Shown: positions 1-5,120 of the stretch, in pieces
Position numbering within the stretch: the first letter of the stretch is position 1
How the letters are laid out: every line of letters starts with the position of its first letter
NCBI GenBank assembly: GCA_027729865.1
Contig: JAQCBM010000165.1
Span: forward strand, 1 to 5,120
Reading direction: 5' to 3'
Length of the DNA stretch: 5,120 bases
Source of the DNA: Actinomycetota bacterium
Lineage (GTDB): Bacteria > Actinomycetota > Actinomycetes > S36-B12
Program-made: the position numbers and the translations under genes
The notes under the pieces: generated by a model
The model's database searches: none
What the model saw: only the letters and a program-made list of their open reading frames with translations
What the model was told of the DNA's origin: nothing

Positions 1-735
1 GGGTGCCCACCAGCCGTAACGCTGGCCTTCGATGAGCGCGAAGACGATGCCCAGCAGGCCGAGGGTGACCAGGATGGTTCCGGGAATATCGATGCCTTTG
101 CGTCCGTGCACGTCGCGCGTTTCGGGAACAACCGCCAGCACACCGATGAGCACGATGATGCCGATGGGCACGTTGATCAAGAACGCCCAGTGCCAGGAGT
201 AGTAGGTGGTGAGCCAGCCACCGACGAGTGGTCCGAGGGCCGCCATACCGCCGATGGTGCCGCCCCACACCGCGAAGGCGACCGCGCGTGCTTTGCCGAC
301 GAATACGGCGTTGATGACCGACAGTGAGCTCGGCAAGATCATCGCCGCGCCGACGCCTTGCAGCGCGCGGGCGAGGATCAACGTTGCAGCGGAATCCGAT
401 GCAGCGACTAGGACGCTTGCGCCGACGAACGAGACGATGCCGATGATGAACAGCAGCTTGCGGCCGAACCTGTCGGCCAGGCGACCGAAGAAGATCAAGA
501 GCGAGGCGAAGGTGAGCGAGTAGGCGGCGTTGATCCACTCGGCATCGTTGGTGCTGAGGTTCAGATCCCGCACCATGGTGGGAATCGCGACATTCACCAC
601 GGTGGCGTCGAGGATGATCATTGCCACGCCGAGGGCCAAGAACAGCAGCGCCACCCAGCGCTTTTTGCCCGTCATCTCTACTCGGTCGCGCGTAGTCGTC
701 ACTGCTGCCCCTCGTCCATCTCGTTTGCCACTCAT
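1..735 (-). CDS. MFS drug:H+ antiporter, DHA2 (EmrB/QacA-like) family, N-terminal part
   Basis: Reading the minus strand from ATG at 735 gives 245 uninterrupted residues that run off the left edge, so the C-terminal part is missing. The family exports drugs or other amphipathic compounds across the inner membrane in exchange for protons. Visible signatures, in order: LDATVVNVAIP in the first membrane helix (about residues 42-52), typical of 14-helix DHA2 proteins; MFS motif A as GRLADRFGRK (84-93); a motif B-like LARALQGVGAA (121-131) with the conserved Arg; and antiporter motif C around GPLVGGWL (168-175). About seven hydrophobic helices are present (near 28-50, 68-86, 93-112, 117-141, 152-175, 183-204, 217-236), roughly half of the usual length of about 500 residues. 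Substrate cannot be read from this half. The start is uncertain: ATG 735 has only a weak ribosome-binding site, whereas GTG 702 (codon 12) follows a good one. The gene is divergent from the dihydrouridine synthase gene. Confidence 0.93.
   Translation of the reverse strand, partial: MSGKRDGRGAAVTTTRDRVEMTGKKRWVALLFLALGVAMIILDATVVNVAIPTMVRDLNLSTNDAEWINAAYSLTFASLLIFFGRLADRFGRKLLFIIGIVSFVGASVLVAASDSAATLILARALQGVGAAMILPSSLSVINAVFVGKARAVAFAVWGGTIGGMAALGPLVGGWLTTYYSWHWAFLINVPIGIIVLIGVLAVVPETRDVHGRKGIDIPGTILVTLGLLGIVFALIEGQRYGWWAP
700..713 (-). promoter_or_regulatory. Ribosome-binding site and alternative GTG start for the MFS gene
   Basis: On the minus strand GAGGGG (713-708) lies 5 nt before an in-frame GTG (702-700). 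This is the best Shine-Dalgarno match near the transporter's N-terminus, better than anything before ATG 735. Starting here removes 11 hydrophilic residues and leaves the first membrane helix intact. A third in-frame candidate is ATG at 675, which has a weaker upstream sequence. Confidence 0.5.
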
Positions 736-759
736 TACTCGCCGACGCCGCGTCGGCAA
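732..759 (-). promoter_or_regulatory. Candidate promoter of the MFS gene
   Basis: On the minus strand TTGCCG (759-754) resembles a -35 element and TAATGA (737-732) a weak -10 element, with a 16-nt spacer. If real, transcription would begin near 725. ATG 735 would then not be transcribed, and GTG 702 would be the start. The -35 match is good and the -10 match is poor, so this is an inference supported mainly by its fit with the ribosome-binding site at 708-713 and the palindrome in the spacer. Confidence 0.3.
741..757. promoter_or_regulatory. 17-bp palindrome, candidate operator between divergent genes
   Basis: GCCGACGC (741-748) and GCGTCGGC (750-757) are perfect 8-bp inverted arms around a single C at 749. 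The site lies in the 62-bp divergent gap, just upstream of the MFS gene and inside the spacer of its candidate promoter. Palindromes in this position are typical binding sites of dimeric repressors such as TetR or MarR family proteins that control efflux pumps. No regulator gene is in the window, so the binding protein is unknown. In GC-rich DNA an 8-bp perfect arm could arise by chance, but its location argues for function. Confidence 0.45.
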
Positions 760-791
760 CCTGGTGCAGTCTGCCGTATGAGCCCCTTGCT

Positions 792-797
792 GGGAGA
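792..797 (+). promoter_or_regulatory. Ribosome-binding site deciding the dus start
   Basis: GGGAGA directly abuts ATG 798, which is too close for efficient initiation there. The spacing is 9 nt to the in-frame GTG at 807 and 12 nt to the ATG at 810. GTG 807 or ATG 810 is therefore the more likely start, shortening the protein by 3 or 4 residues with no effect on the fold. Confidence 0.5.
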
Positions 798-1964
798 ATG
801 CCGCGCGTGATGGCTACGAGTGAGCGGCTGCCGATTGCGGTGGGTGATCAGGTGATCGATCCGCCGGTCGTCCTGGCGCCGATGGCGGGCATCACCAATC
901 GGGCCTTCCGGCGGCTGTGTCGGGAATCCGGGGCAGGGCTGTATGTCTCGGAAATGGTGACCAGCCGGGCGCTGGTGGAGCGCAATGAGGCCACATTGGA
1001 TCTGGTCACCTTCGCGCACGACGAAACCCCACGCTCGGTGCAGTTGTATGGCGTGGATCCGCAGGTGATGGCCCAGGCGGTGCGCATCATCGTGCAGGAG
1101 AATCGCGCCGATCACATCGACATGAACTTCGGCTGCCCGGTCCCCAAGGTCACGCGTAAGGGTGGCGGCAGCGCGTTGCCGTGGAAGAAGGACCTGTTCG
1201 CATCGATCGTGGAATCGGCAGTGGAAGCAGCTGATGGTCGCGTTCCGGTCTCGGTGAAGATGCGCAAAGGCATCGACGATGATCATCTGACGTATCTCGA
1301 AGCCGGACGCACCGCCGCGCTCGCCGGCGTTGCCTGGGTGGCGCTGCACGGTCGCACCGCGCACGACATGTATTCCGGGCAGGCCGATTGGCAGGCGATC
1401 GCACGCTTGAAGGACGAACTCGCGCCGCTGAACACGCCGGTGCTCGGTAATGGCGATATCTGGACGGCAGCAGACGCGTTGCACATGCTGGAGGAAACGG
1501 GCGCCGATGGCGTCGTTGTTGGTCGTGGATGTCTAGGCCGACCCTGGTTGTTCGGTCATTTTGTCGCGGCGTTCCGCGGCGATCCCCTGCCTGCGGAGCC
1601 ACGGCTCGACGAAGTGCTGCGCACGCTGCGTCGGCATGCGCAGTTGCTGTGCGCGGACTACGGCGAGGTGAAGGGTTGCCGCGATATCCGCAAACACATG
1701 GCTTGGTATTTGAAGGGCTTCCGCGTTCCACAGCCGATTCGGCAATCGCTCGGCACGGTTGCCACCTTGGCGGAATTGGACGCGCTGCTGGCGCTGATCG
1801 ATGGTGATCAGGACTTCAACTCAGAGGTAGGTTCCGGGCCGCGTGGTCGGACCTCTGGTGGTCGAGCCCCCACGTTGCCCGATGGCTGGCTCGACAGTCC
1901 GTTCATCGATGCGGAGTCGGCCTGCGTGGTGGCCGAAGCCGAGTTGTCCGTCAGCGGCGGCTGA
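798..1964 (+). CDS. dusB: tRNA-dihydrouridine synthase (DusB/NifR3-like)
   Basis: This enzyme reduces specific uridines in the tRNA D-loop region to dihydrouridine, using FMN and NADPH in the cytoplasm. The 388-residue reading frame has an N-terminal TIM barrel starting with VLAPMAGITNRAFR (about 25-38), where the FMN site begins. The catalytic cysteine is C113 in NFGCPVPKV (110-118). The FMN-contacting lysine is probably K154 in VSVKMRKG, followed by HGRT (184-187), GNGDI (217-221) and GADGVVVGRG (235-244). The C-terminal helical tRNA-binding domain includes CRDIRKHMAWYLKGF (294-308). A flexible, Gly/Arg-rich stretch (about 341-358) leads to LPDGWLDS (360-367), a tail I associate with actinobacterial members; NifR3/DusB proteins of enteric bacteria are shorter (about 320 residues). 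Start choice is open between ATG 798, GTG 807 and ATG 810. The symbol is by subfamily resemblance, and which uridine it modifies is not shown. Confidence 0.93.
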   Translation: MPRVMATSERLPIAVGDQVIDPPVVLAPMAGITNRAFRRLCRESGAGLYVSEMVTSRALVERNEATLDLVTFAHDETPRSVQLYGVDPQVMAQAVRIIVQENRADHIDMNFGCPVPKVTRKGGGSALPWKKDLFASIVESAVEAADGRVPVSVKMRKGIDDDHLTYLEAGRTAALAGVAWVALHGRTAHDMYSGQADWQAIARLKDELAPLNTPVLGNGDIWTAADALHMLEETGADGVVVGRGCLGRPWLFGHFVAAFRGDPLPAEPRLDEVLRTLRRHAQLLCADYGEVKGCRDIRKHMAWYLKGFRVPQPIRQSLGTVATLAELDALLALIDGDQDFNSEVGSGPRGRTSGGRAPTLPDGWLDSPFIDAESACVVAEAELSVSGG

Positions 1965-2019
1965 TTCCTGTACGCATCTTCACGAGGACGTCTGGGACGG
2001 GTTCATGCAAACAAGTCCC

Positions 2020-2044
2020 GATGTGGGGCACATCACCCACTTTT
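2020..2044 (+). terminator. Overlapping small hairpins between dus and ppdK, possible weak terminator
   Basis: Two hairpins compete for the same bases. One is GATGTG (2020-2025) with CACATC (2029-2034) around a GGG loop, a perfect 6-bp stem. The other is GTGGG (2023-2027) with CCCAC (2036-2040) around an 8-nt loop, immediately followed by TTTT (2041-2044). The second has the layout of a short intrinsic terminator, but a 5-bp stem and four T residues are weak. It could end the dus transcript partially, or be an attenuator-like element in a dus-ppdK transcript. The rest of the 1965-2085 gap shows no other gene and no clear promoter. Confidence 0.3.
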
Positions 2045-2071
2045 CGTGTCGCAGGGTGGTTTTCGGCTAGC

Positions 2072-2076
2072 GGTGA
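2072..2076 (+). promoter_or_regulatory. Ribosome-binding site for ppdK
   Basis: GGTGA matches the 5' side of the anti-Shine-Dalgarno sequence and lies 9 nt before ATG 2086. This favours the 2086 start over the downstream in-frame ATG at 2104, which has no convincing site before it. An in-frame TAG at 2068-2070 rules out any start further upstream. Confidence 0.45.
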
Positions 2077-2085
2077 AGCGTTTGC

Positions 2086-4812
2086 ATGGTGTGCCCTTGG
2101 AACATGTACGTCTACGACTTCCGTGATGGTGATCGATCGATGGCGGATCTCCTGGGCGGCAAGGGGGCCAACCTCGCCGAGATGACCAAGCTGGGTCTGC
2201 CGGTGCCGCCGGGATTCACCATCACCACCGAGGCCTGCCGGCACTACTTGCTGAGCGGCAGCAACCCCGACGGCTTGGAAGCCGAGATCGCCACGCATGT
2301 GGCGACCCTCGAGGAGTCGATGGGTAGGCGCCTGGGTGATCCGCGCGATCCGCTGCTGGTGTCGGTGCGATCGGGTGCTCGCTTCTCGATGCCCGGAATG
2401 ATGGAGACCGTCCTCAACATTGGATTGAACGACGAAAGCGTTGAGGGTTTGGCGCAGGTGGCAGATGATCCCCGCTTCGCATGGGATGCCTATCGGCGTT
2501 TGCTGCAGATGTTCGGCAAGACGGTGCTGGATATCTATGGCGAGGAATTCGAATCACGGCTGGATGCAGCCAAGGAAGCCGCCGGTGTTGCGACAGACGT
2601 GGAGCTTTCACCAGAACAGTTGAAGGATTTGGTCGGCCAATTCAAGGACGTGATTGCACGCGAGTCCGGAGCGCCATTCCCGCAAGATCCGCACGAGCAA
2701 CTCATGCGGGCAGTGCGCGCGGTCTTCGATTCGTGGAACACCGAGCGCGCGGTGCTGTATCGGCGCAGGGAGAGGATTCCCGCGGACCTCGGCACCGCGG
2801 TGAACGTGCAGGCGATGGCGTTCGGCAATGTGGGTGAAGGTTCAGGAACCGGCGTTGCGTTCACCCGTGACCCGGGATCAGGTGAAAAGGGTGTCTACGG
2901 CGATTACCTGCCCGACGCGCAAGGCGAAGACGTGGTTGCCGGCATTCGCAACACGCTTCCCTTGCATGATCTCGAGCAACTCGACAAGCCTGCGTACGAC
3001 GAACTCATGTCGATCATGGCCACGCTTGAGTCCCACTACCGCGATATCTGCGATATCGAGTTCACCATCGAGCGCCGGAAACTGTGGATGCTGCAAACCC
3101 GGGTGGGTAAGCGAACCGCGGGAGCTGCCTTCCGCATCGCGATCCAACTCGTGGATGAGGGCGTCATATCGATGGACGAAGCAGTTGAGCGGGTCACCGG
3201 CGCCCAGCTCGCGCAACTGATGTTCCCGCAGTTCGCCACCGACTCCGAGCGCGACCTGCTGGCTAAGGGCACGAACGCCTCACCGGGCGCGGCCGTAGGC
3301 AAAGTGGTCTTCGACTCGGCCACTGCGGTCGCGTGGGCGGCTCGCGGGCAAGACGTGATCTTGGTGCGCCGGGAGACCAATCCCGATGACCTCGGCGGCA
3401 TGGTGGCCGCAACAGGAATTTTGACCAGCCGCGGTGGCAAGACCTCACATGCTGCTGTGGTGGCGCGGGGTATGGGCAAGACCGCCGTGTGCGGTGCGGA
3501 GAACATCGAGGTGCGATCCGCAGACAAGGTCATGCGCGTGGGCGACGTCCAGGTCGCCGAAGGCGACGTCATCTCCATCGACGGCAGCACCGGCGAGGTC
3601 TTCCTCGGCGAAGTGCCGGTGATGCAAAGCCCCGTTGTTCGCTACTTTGAAGTGGGACTAGACGCAGCTATCGCCGACGTTGACGAACCCACGGCTGATC
3701 TGGTTCGCGCGGTTGACCGAATCATGCGGCATGCCGATGATCGGCGTCGTCTGGGTGTGCGTACCAATGCCGATACCGGCCCCGATGCTGCGCGTGCTCG
3801 GCGCATGGGTGCCCAAGGCATCGGATTGCTGCGGACCGAGCACATGTTCCTCGGTGAACACAAGAAGTACGTGGAGAAGTTGATCCTGGCCAGCACCGAC
3901 GATGAACGCGAGGCTGCTCTGGCTGCCCTGCTGCCACTGCAGATCGCAGACTTCACCGACGTGCTCGATGCCATGGACGGCCTGCCCGTCACGATCCGGT
4001 TGATCGACCCGCCGCTGCACGAGTTCCTTCCTGATCGCACCGAGCTCGCGGTGGAAGTGGCACTGGACAAGGAACGCGGTCAGGTCGATGAAGCCAAGGT
4101 CCAGGTGCTGCGCGAGGTGAATCGACTGGCCGAGCAGAACCCGATGCTGGGTTTGCGTGGGGTTCGTCTCGGCCTGGTCTTGCCGGGTCTGTTCGCGCTG
4201 CAGGTGCGGGCGATCGCCGAAGCTGCGTGCGCCCTGCGTTCACAAGGTAAGGATCCGCGTGCGGAGATCATGATTCCGCTCATTGCGACTGCAGCGGAGT
4301 TCGAATTCACCCGAGCTGAGGCCGAACGCGTGCTCGCCGAAGTGGAAGCCAAGAACGGCTGCCCGCTCGGTTTCGCCATCGGCACCATGATCGAGTTGCC
4401 GCGCGCCGCGCTCACCGCCGATCGCATCGCCGAGTCCGCGGAGTTCTTTTCCTTCGGCACCAACGACCTCACCCAGACCACCTGGGGTTTCAGCCGCGAC
4501 GACGTCGAGGCCGCATTCTTCAGCCCGTATCTGGAGATGGGCATCTTCTCCGTCTCGCCCTTCGAGTCGATTGACCGTCAGGGAGTGGGGGAGTTGGTGC
4601 GCATGGCGGTCCAGAAGGGTCGAGCCACACGGCCGGGCCTGCACTGCGGAGTGTGTGGTGAGCACGGCGGTGATCCGGACTCGGTGCACTTCTTTGACGA
4701 GGTGGGTCTGGATTACGTCTCGTGCTCGCCGTTCCGGGTGCCGGTTGCGCGGCTGGAAGCGGGTCGATCGGCCATCGAACGCGCTGGTGGCAAGGGGAGC
4801 GATACCCGCTAA
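2086..4812 (+). CDS. ppdK: Pyruvate, phosphate dikinase
   Basis: This cytoplasmic enzyme interconverts pyruvate + ATP + phosphate and phosphoenolpyruvate + AMP + pyrophosphate, serving gluconeogenesis or PPi-linked glycolysis. All three domains are present in 908 residues, slightly longer than the roughly 875 of bacterial homologues. The N-terminal ATP-grasp domain shows GGKGANLAEM (24-33, K26), VSVRSGARFSMPGMM (92-106, R95) and MLQTRVGKRT (335-344). The swivelling phosphohistidine domain has SRGGKTSHAAVVARGMG (448-464): H455 carries the phosphate and T453, two residues before it, is the position phosphorylated by PDRP regulators in plants and some bacteria. The PEP/pyruvate barrel shows LRTEHMF (582-588), TIRLIDPPLHEF (636-647), GTMIE (766-770), FGTNDLTQTTWG (790-801) and CGVCGEHGGDP (854-864), where C857 is the catalytic acid. 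The family start usually reads M-x-x-V-Y-D-F, so ATG 2104 (MYVYDF) competes with ATG 2086, which adds six residues but has the better ribosome-binding site. No PDRP gene is in the window. Confidence 0.97.
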   Translation: MVCPWNMYVYDFRDGDRSMADLLGGKGANLAEMTKLGLPVPPGFTITTEACRHYLLSGSNPDGLEAEIATHVATLEESMGRRLGDPRDPLLVSVRSGARFSMPGMMETVLNIGLNDESVEGLAQVADDPRFAWDAYRRLLQMFGKTVLDIYGEEFESRLDAAKEAAGVATDVELSPEQLKDLVGQFKDVIARESGAPFPQDPHEQLMRAVRAVFDSWNTERAVLYRRRERIPADLGTAVNVQAMAFGNVGEGSGTGVAFTRDPGSGEKGVYGDYLPDAQGEDVVAGIRNTLPLHDLEQLDKPAYDELMSIMATLESHYRDICDIEFTIERRKLWMLQTRVGKRTAGAAFRIAIQLVDEGVISMDEAVERVTGAQLAQLMFPQFATDSERDLLAKGTNASPGAAVGKVVFDSATAVAWAARGQDVILVRRETNPDDLGGMVAATGILTSRGGKTSHAAVVARGMGKTAVCGAENIEVRSADKVMRVGDVQVAEGDVISIDGSTGEVFLGEVPVMQSPVVRYFEVGLDAAIADVDEPTADLVRAVDRIMRHADDRRRLGVRTNADTGPDAARARRMGAQGIGLLRTEHMFLGEHKKYVEKLILASTDDEREAALAALLPLQIADFTDVLDAMDGLPVTIRLIDPPLHEFLPDRTELAVEVALDKERGQVDEAKVQVLREVNRLAEQNPMLGLRGVRLGLVLPGLFALQVRAIAEAACALRSQGKDPRAEIMIPLIATAAEFEFTRAEAERVLAEVEAKNGCPLGFAIGTMIELPRAALTADRIAESAEFFSFGTNDLTQTTWGFSRDDVEAAFFSPYLEMGIFSVSPFESIDRQGVGELVRMAVQKGRATRPGLHCGVCGEHGGDPDSVHFFDEVGLDYVSCSPFRVPVARLEAGRSAIERAGGKGSDTR

Positions 4813-4839
4813 CCGCTGCTCTCGCGGTCGGAGCGGCAG
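4813..4839 (+). terminator. GC-rich hairpin after ppdK, possible terminator without T-run
   Basis: Starting immediately after the ppdK stop codon, GCTGCTC-type bases at 4815-4821 pair with 4831-4837 in a 7-bp stem containing one G-T wobble and a 9-nt loop. An extra C-G pair at 4813/4839 is possible across one mismatch. No T-run follows. Actinomycetes often have such T-poor terminators, so this may end the ppdK transcript, but the structure is imperfect and could be chance in GC-rich DNA. Confidence 0.3.
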
Positions 4840-4850
4840 CCCTGAAACGG

Positions 4851-4867
4851 GTGTGACTCGTGTGACT
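4851..4867 (+). repeat. Tandem 8-bp direct repeat upstream of the right-edge gene
   Basis: GTGTGACT occurs at 4851-4858 and again at 4860-4867, with one base between the copies (9-bp period). It lies 9 bp before the candidate GTG start at 4876. It might be a regulator half-site pair or a chance or slippage duplication. The second copy also contains an out-of-frame GTG at 4862. Confidence 0.35.
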
Positions 4868-4875
4868 ATTGCGCC

Positions 4876-5120
4876 GTGGCTTCCCCGGCGCTCGATCGAC
4901 CCCCTGTTCAGCGCCCGGTATCTCGTCCTCGCGTCGTTCCCTCGGGGTTCTCGGATGCCCGCTCACAGACCCCCGCACGGACCCCCTCTCGGACACCTTC
5001 GAGATGGTTCCCCGGCTCGGCCCGCGCGGCCAGCACCGTTGTCCTCACCCTCGTGTTCGTTCTGGTGTTGATGATCCCGGTTGGCGCCACCGTCCAGGTG
5101 GTCGTGGCATCGCAACTCGA
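4876..5120 (+). CDS. Unidentified single-pass membrane protein, N-terminal fragment
   Basis: I do not recognise this gene securely. The frame from GTG 4876 is open to the right edge (81 codons plus two bases). It encodes a Pro-, Arg- and Ser-rich, probably disordered N-terminus (about 1-50) with three tandem T-P-A/S-R units at residues 32-43, then a membrane helix at about 53-76 (TVVLTLVFVLVLMIPVG and onward). The basic segment before the helix suggests the N-terminus is cytoplasmic and the rest is outside. No good ribosome-binding site precedes GTG 4876, and it is the only normal start in this frame before the helix. The overall plan (disordered basic N-terminus, one helix, then extracytoplasmic part) fits actinobacterial FtsB/DivIC-like septum proteins, but also YdcF/SanA-like proteins and many hypothetical ones. 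The cut falls before any diagnostic domain. Third-position GC is very high across the helix, supporting this frame there; the N-terminal part is less certain. Confidence 0.5.
   Translation, partial: MASPALDRPPVQRPVSRPRVVPSGFSDARSQTPARTPSRTPSRWFPGSARAASTVVLTLVFVLVLMIPVGATVQVVVASQL

Noticed and set aside
206..781. Plus-strand open frames at 106-327, 206-523 and 530-781
   Set aside because: They are shadows of the MFS transporter on the minus strand, whose 245-residue translation shows clear helices and family motifs.
735..1484. 249-codon open frame on the minus strand opposite dus
   Set aside because: It lies antisense to a clear dihydrouridine synthase, its translation is rich in Arg, His and Cys with no family resemblance, and long antisense frames are common in high-GC genes.
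1994..2019. GGGAC/GTCCC inverted repeat after dus as a terminator
   Set aside because: The stem is only 5 bp around a 16-nt loop and has no T-run, so it is not distinguishable from chance.
3036..3590. 184-codon minus-strand frame opposite ppdK
   Set aside because: It is antisense to the conserved phosphohistidine domain of PpdK and its Ser/Thr/Arg-rich translation looks like a complement artefact. Other minus-strand frames within 2414-4689 were rejected for the same reason.
4862..5071. GTG 4862 as the start of the right-edge gene in another frame
   Set aside because: This frame ends at the TGA at 5069-5071 and gives a Pro/Arg-rich product with no membrane helix, whereas the frame from 4876 stays open and encodes a convincing helix. 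A frameshift between the two frames cannot be fully excluded.
4908..5090. Minus-strand open frames at 4520-4996 and 4908-5090 as a convergent gene
   Set aside because: They overlap the end of ppdK or the membrane-helix frame, lack recognisable motifs and have Arg/Pro-rich composition typical of GC-rich shadows.

Overview
The window looks like chromosomal DNA of a high-GC actinomycete. The genes use mostly G or C in the third codon position, GTG starts are plausible in several places, and the three longest proteins read like actinobacterial versions of their families. I could not run a search, so the lineage is an inference from reading the sequence.

Layout: (1) Positions 1-735, minus strand, hold the N-terminal half of a major facilitator drug:H+ antiporter of the DHA2 (EmrB/QacA) type, running off the left edge. 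(2) Positions 736-797 are a short divergent intergenic region with a 17-bp palindrome, which sits inside a plausible promoter for the transporter. (3) Positions 798-1964, plus strand, encode a complete tRNA-dihydrouridine synthase (DusB/NifR3-like). (4) Positions 1965-2085 are a 121-bp gap with two overlapping, mutually exclusive small hairpins, followed by a ribosome-binding site. (5) Positions 2086-4812, plus strand, encode a complete pyruvate, phosphate dikinase (PpdK) with all recognisable catalytic residues. (6) Positions 4813-4875 hold a GC-rich hairpin without a T-run and a tandem 8-bp direct repeat. (7) From 4876 to the right edge, plus strand, is the start of an unidentified gene for a protein with a Pro/Arg/Ser-rich N-terminus and one membrane segment.

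The genes do not form an obvious dedicated pathway. PpdK links pyruvate and phosphoenolpyruvate, Dus modifies tRNA, and the transporter is a separate divergent unit. dus and ppdK point the same way with a 121-bp gap that could contain a weak terminator or its own promoter, so co-transcription is possible but not shown. I see no CRISPR array, mobile element, tRNA, rRNA, phage gene or novel multi-gene system. The most interesting features are small: the operator-like palindrome controlling the efflux gene, the alternative hairpins before ppdK, and the unidentified membrane protein at the right edge.
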